A model generated the notes under the pieces. It saw nothing but the letters and a program-made list of their open reading frames with translations. It was not told the DNA's origin and did no database searches. DNA of 64,000 nt from Streptomyces sp. CB01201 (GTDB taxonomy: Bacteria > Actinomycetota > Actinomycetes > Streptomycetales > Streptomycetaceae), in contig NZ_NNBJ01000009.1 in the NCBI RefSeq assembly GCF_002803085.1, forward strand, positions 248,001-312,000, read 5' to 3'. Position 1 is the stretch's first letter; each line of letters opens with the position of its first letter. Positions 62,846 through 64,000 of this stretch are shown here, in pieces. The translations under genes were made by a program, and so were the position numbers.

Positions 62846-63709
62846 TCACTTCGGCAGATCTGCGGCGAGGAAGGGAGCAAGGAGCGCCAACAACGCGTCG
62901 GGGCGGTCGAGGGGGATGATGTGGCCGCAGTCCTGGAGGTGGTGTCCGACCAAGTCATCTGCAAGGGGACGGAGTTGGCGTTCCAGCCCGGGGCCGACGG
63001 GGTGAGAGCCGACGGCCATGGTGGGCATGGTCAGCCGCGCCGTCGCGGCGGCGTCCTGGAGCTGCTGTGCGCTGGTGGGCAGGGCCCGGTAGTACGAGAA
63101 CGCGCAGCGCAGGGCCTCGCTCCCGGTATACGCGTGGATGAAGGCTGCGCGGATGCCGTCGGGTACTCCTCGCCCTGGGGTCCCGGAGTCGAGGAACCAG
63201 TCGATGTACGCGGCCTCGTTGCCGGCCAGGACGGTCTCGGCGAGGCCGGGGACGGCGTGGAAACCGAACCACCACGGGACGCCACCCGCGACGACGTGCT
63301 CGGCTCCGGGCAGGCGGCCGAGCAGTGCTTCCATCACGACCAGGCGGCGGACGAGGCCGGGCCGGCGCAGCGCGAGCAGGACGGCGGGAGCCGTGCCGGC
63401 GTCGATGCCGACCACCGCTGCCGAGGCCTCGCCGAGGGCGTCGAGGAGTCCTTCGACGTCGGCGGCGAGGGTGCCGGCGTCGTAACCGTCGACAGCACGC
63501 GCACTGTCGCCGAAGCCTCTCAGGTCCGGTGCGATGACCCGGTACCGCCCGGCCAGTCGCCCCATGATGCCGCTCCAGAGTTGCCAGGTGTGGGGGAAGC
63601 CGTGCAGCAGCAGAACCGCGGGGCCGTCCCCGGCGATGGCGACGTTGAGCTGGACGCCATTCGTCGCGATGCGGCGCAGTTCGTGCGCGGGGGCGTCGGG
63701 CAGGGGCAT
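62846..63709 (-). CDS. Alpha/beta hydrolase of the haloalkane-dehalogenase/epoxide-hydrolase type
   Basis: A 287-residue hydrolase: AVLLLHGFPHTWQLWSGIM, YRVIAPDLRGFGDSARA, and a nucleophile elbow AVVGIDAGTAPAVLLAL with Asp as nucleophile. In relatives the elbow is G-H-D-x-G; here the His before Asp is Ile. The C-terminal DCGHIIPLDRPDALLALLAP carries the catalytic His. ATG 63709. Divergent from the HxlR gene at the window end. Substrate unknown. Confidence 0.85.
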   Translation of the reverse strand: MPLPDAPAHELRRIATNGVQLNVAIAGDGPAVLLLHGFPHTWQLWSGIMGRLAGRYRVIAPDLRGFGDSARAVDGYDAGTLAADVEGLLDALGEASAAVVGIDAGTAPAVLLALRRPGLVRRLVVMEALLGRLPGAEHVVAGGVPWWFGFHAVPGLAETVLAGNEAAYIDWFLDSGTPGRGVPDGIRAAFIHAYTGSEALRCAFSYYRALPTSAQQLQDAAATARLTMPTMAVGSHPVGPGLERQLRPLADDLVGHHLQDCGHIIPLDRPDALLALLAPFLAADLPK

Positions 63710-63725
63710 GATGGCTCCTCCGGCT

Positions 63726-63742
63726 GGTTACCATTGGTGACC
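63726..63742. promoter_or_regulatory. Inverted repeat between hydrolase and HxlR genes
   Basis: GGTTACCATTGGTGACC, a near-perfect dyad (GGTnACCA-TGGTnACC) between the divergent starts; probable operator of the HxlR regulator. Confidence 0.5.
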
Positions 63743-63809
63743 ACAGAACGATAAGTAACTGTCCGGCTGCTTCCCAGACGGCACTTTCAGGGAAGGTGGT
63801 GAGCCACAG

Positions 63810-64000
63810 GTGACCACCCGAGGAACCCGCGGAGCCCGGGGCGCCGACCGCGGGGTACGCGGCGATCTGTTCGACCCCCAGTGCCCGACACGGCAGTTGC
63901 TGGACCGCATCGGTACGAAGTGGACGTCCATGGCCGTCAAGACGCTGGCCGATGCCGCACCGGACGAGGTGCGCTTCGCGGAGCTGAGACGCCGAATGCC
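63810..64000 (+). CDS. HxlR-family regulator, 3' end outside the window
   Basis: The first 63 codons only: GTG 63810, disordered Arg/Gly start, then CPTRQLLDRIGTKWTSMAVK and LADAAPDEVRFAELRRRMP, the first helices of an HxlR winged helix with the usual Cys before the first helix. GGAAGG is 13 bases upstream. Divergent from the alpha/beta hydrolase gene. Confidence 0.85.
   Translation, partial: MTTRGTRGARGADRGVRGDLFDPQCPTRQLLDRIGTKWTSMAVKTLADAAPDEVRFAELRRRM

Overview
The window is high-GC actinobacterial DNA, almost certainly from a Streptomyces chromosome. The evidence is strong third-position GC, many GTG starts, ATGA/GTGA operon overlaps, and families typical of the genus (streptophobe, DUF6777-type, FHA-ABC/kinase cassettes, class-MHS transporters, LacI/GntR/PucR/GlxA regulators). 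It begins in ordinary core-like sequence, crosses a degraded accessory island, contains a compact RiPP-like cluster, and ends in metabolic and signalling genes.

Region by region. 0-6.3 kb: a secreted fasciclin protein, a membrane-anchored sulfite-oxidase-like molybdoenzyme, the initiator tRNA-fMet with its terminator and a (GGCA)10 microsatellite upstream, then anmK with an MHS-type transporter. 6.6-16.5 kb: an island of small orphan genes among mobile-element debris. It holds a CHRD-like pseudogene broken by TAG, an IS5-type element with 18-bp perfect ends that also enclose a passenger gene, IS701, IstB, recombinase and IS4-like remnants, a broken SUKH gene, and DUF6086-, DUF6924-, zinc-ribbon and pentapeptide-repeat genes. 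17.0-22.5 kb: a minus-strand operon of a 53-aa precursor peptide ending in a Ser-Thr-Cys...Cys core, a LanM-type dehydratase that lacks the LanC cyclase and carries a DUF6624-like C-terminus, and two JmjC/cupin proteins, one with the Fe-binding triad and one apparently without. This is the strongest candidate for an undescribed system. 23.5-30.2 kb: heptamer repeats, two YbjQ-like proteins, an IS630 remnant and a truncated Lon-like/membrane/propeller protein with a small partner.

30.4-38.3 kb: an APC permease and a serine hydrolase (translationally coupled), a convergent PucR regulator, a LysA-like decarboxylase, and a divergent GlxA regulator/DJ-1 pair. 38.7-51.9 kb: purine salvage and breakdown. 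An NCS2 permease, a guanine-deaminase-like amidohydrolase and a TauE exporter form one overlapping operon with a promoter/20-bp palindrome in front and a convergent LacI repressor behind. Further on is xdhABC, preceded by a 25-codon leader ORF and a hairpin. Between them lie a GntR regulator, an orphan ABC ATPase and an orphan PD-(D/E)XK protein.

52.0-61.1 kb: a DUF6777-type secreted or anchored protein, a streptophobe membrane protein, then FHA-FHA-ABC transporter, a repeat protein with T-x-V-V-E motifs, and a Ser/Thr kinase in one operon, likely a phospho-signalling unit; then a secreted PQQ-type propeller with a strong terminator. 61.4-64 kb: two alpha/beta hydrolase genes, each divergent from an HxlR regulator and each with an inverted repeat in the shared promoter; the last HxlR gene runs off the window.

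All family names come from reading motifs by eye; no database search was run.
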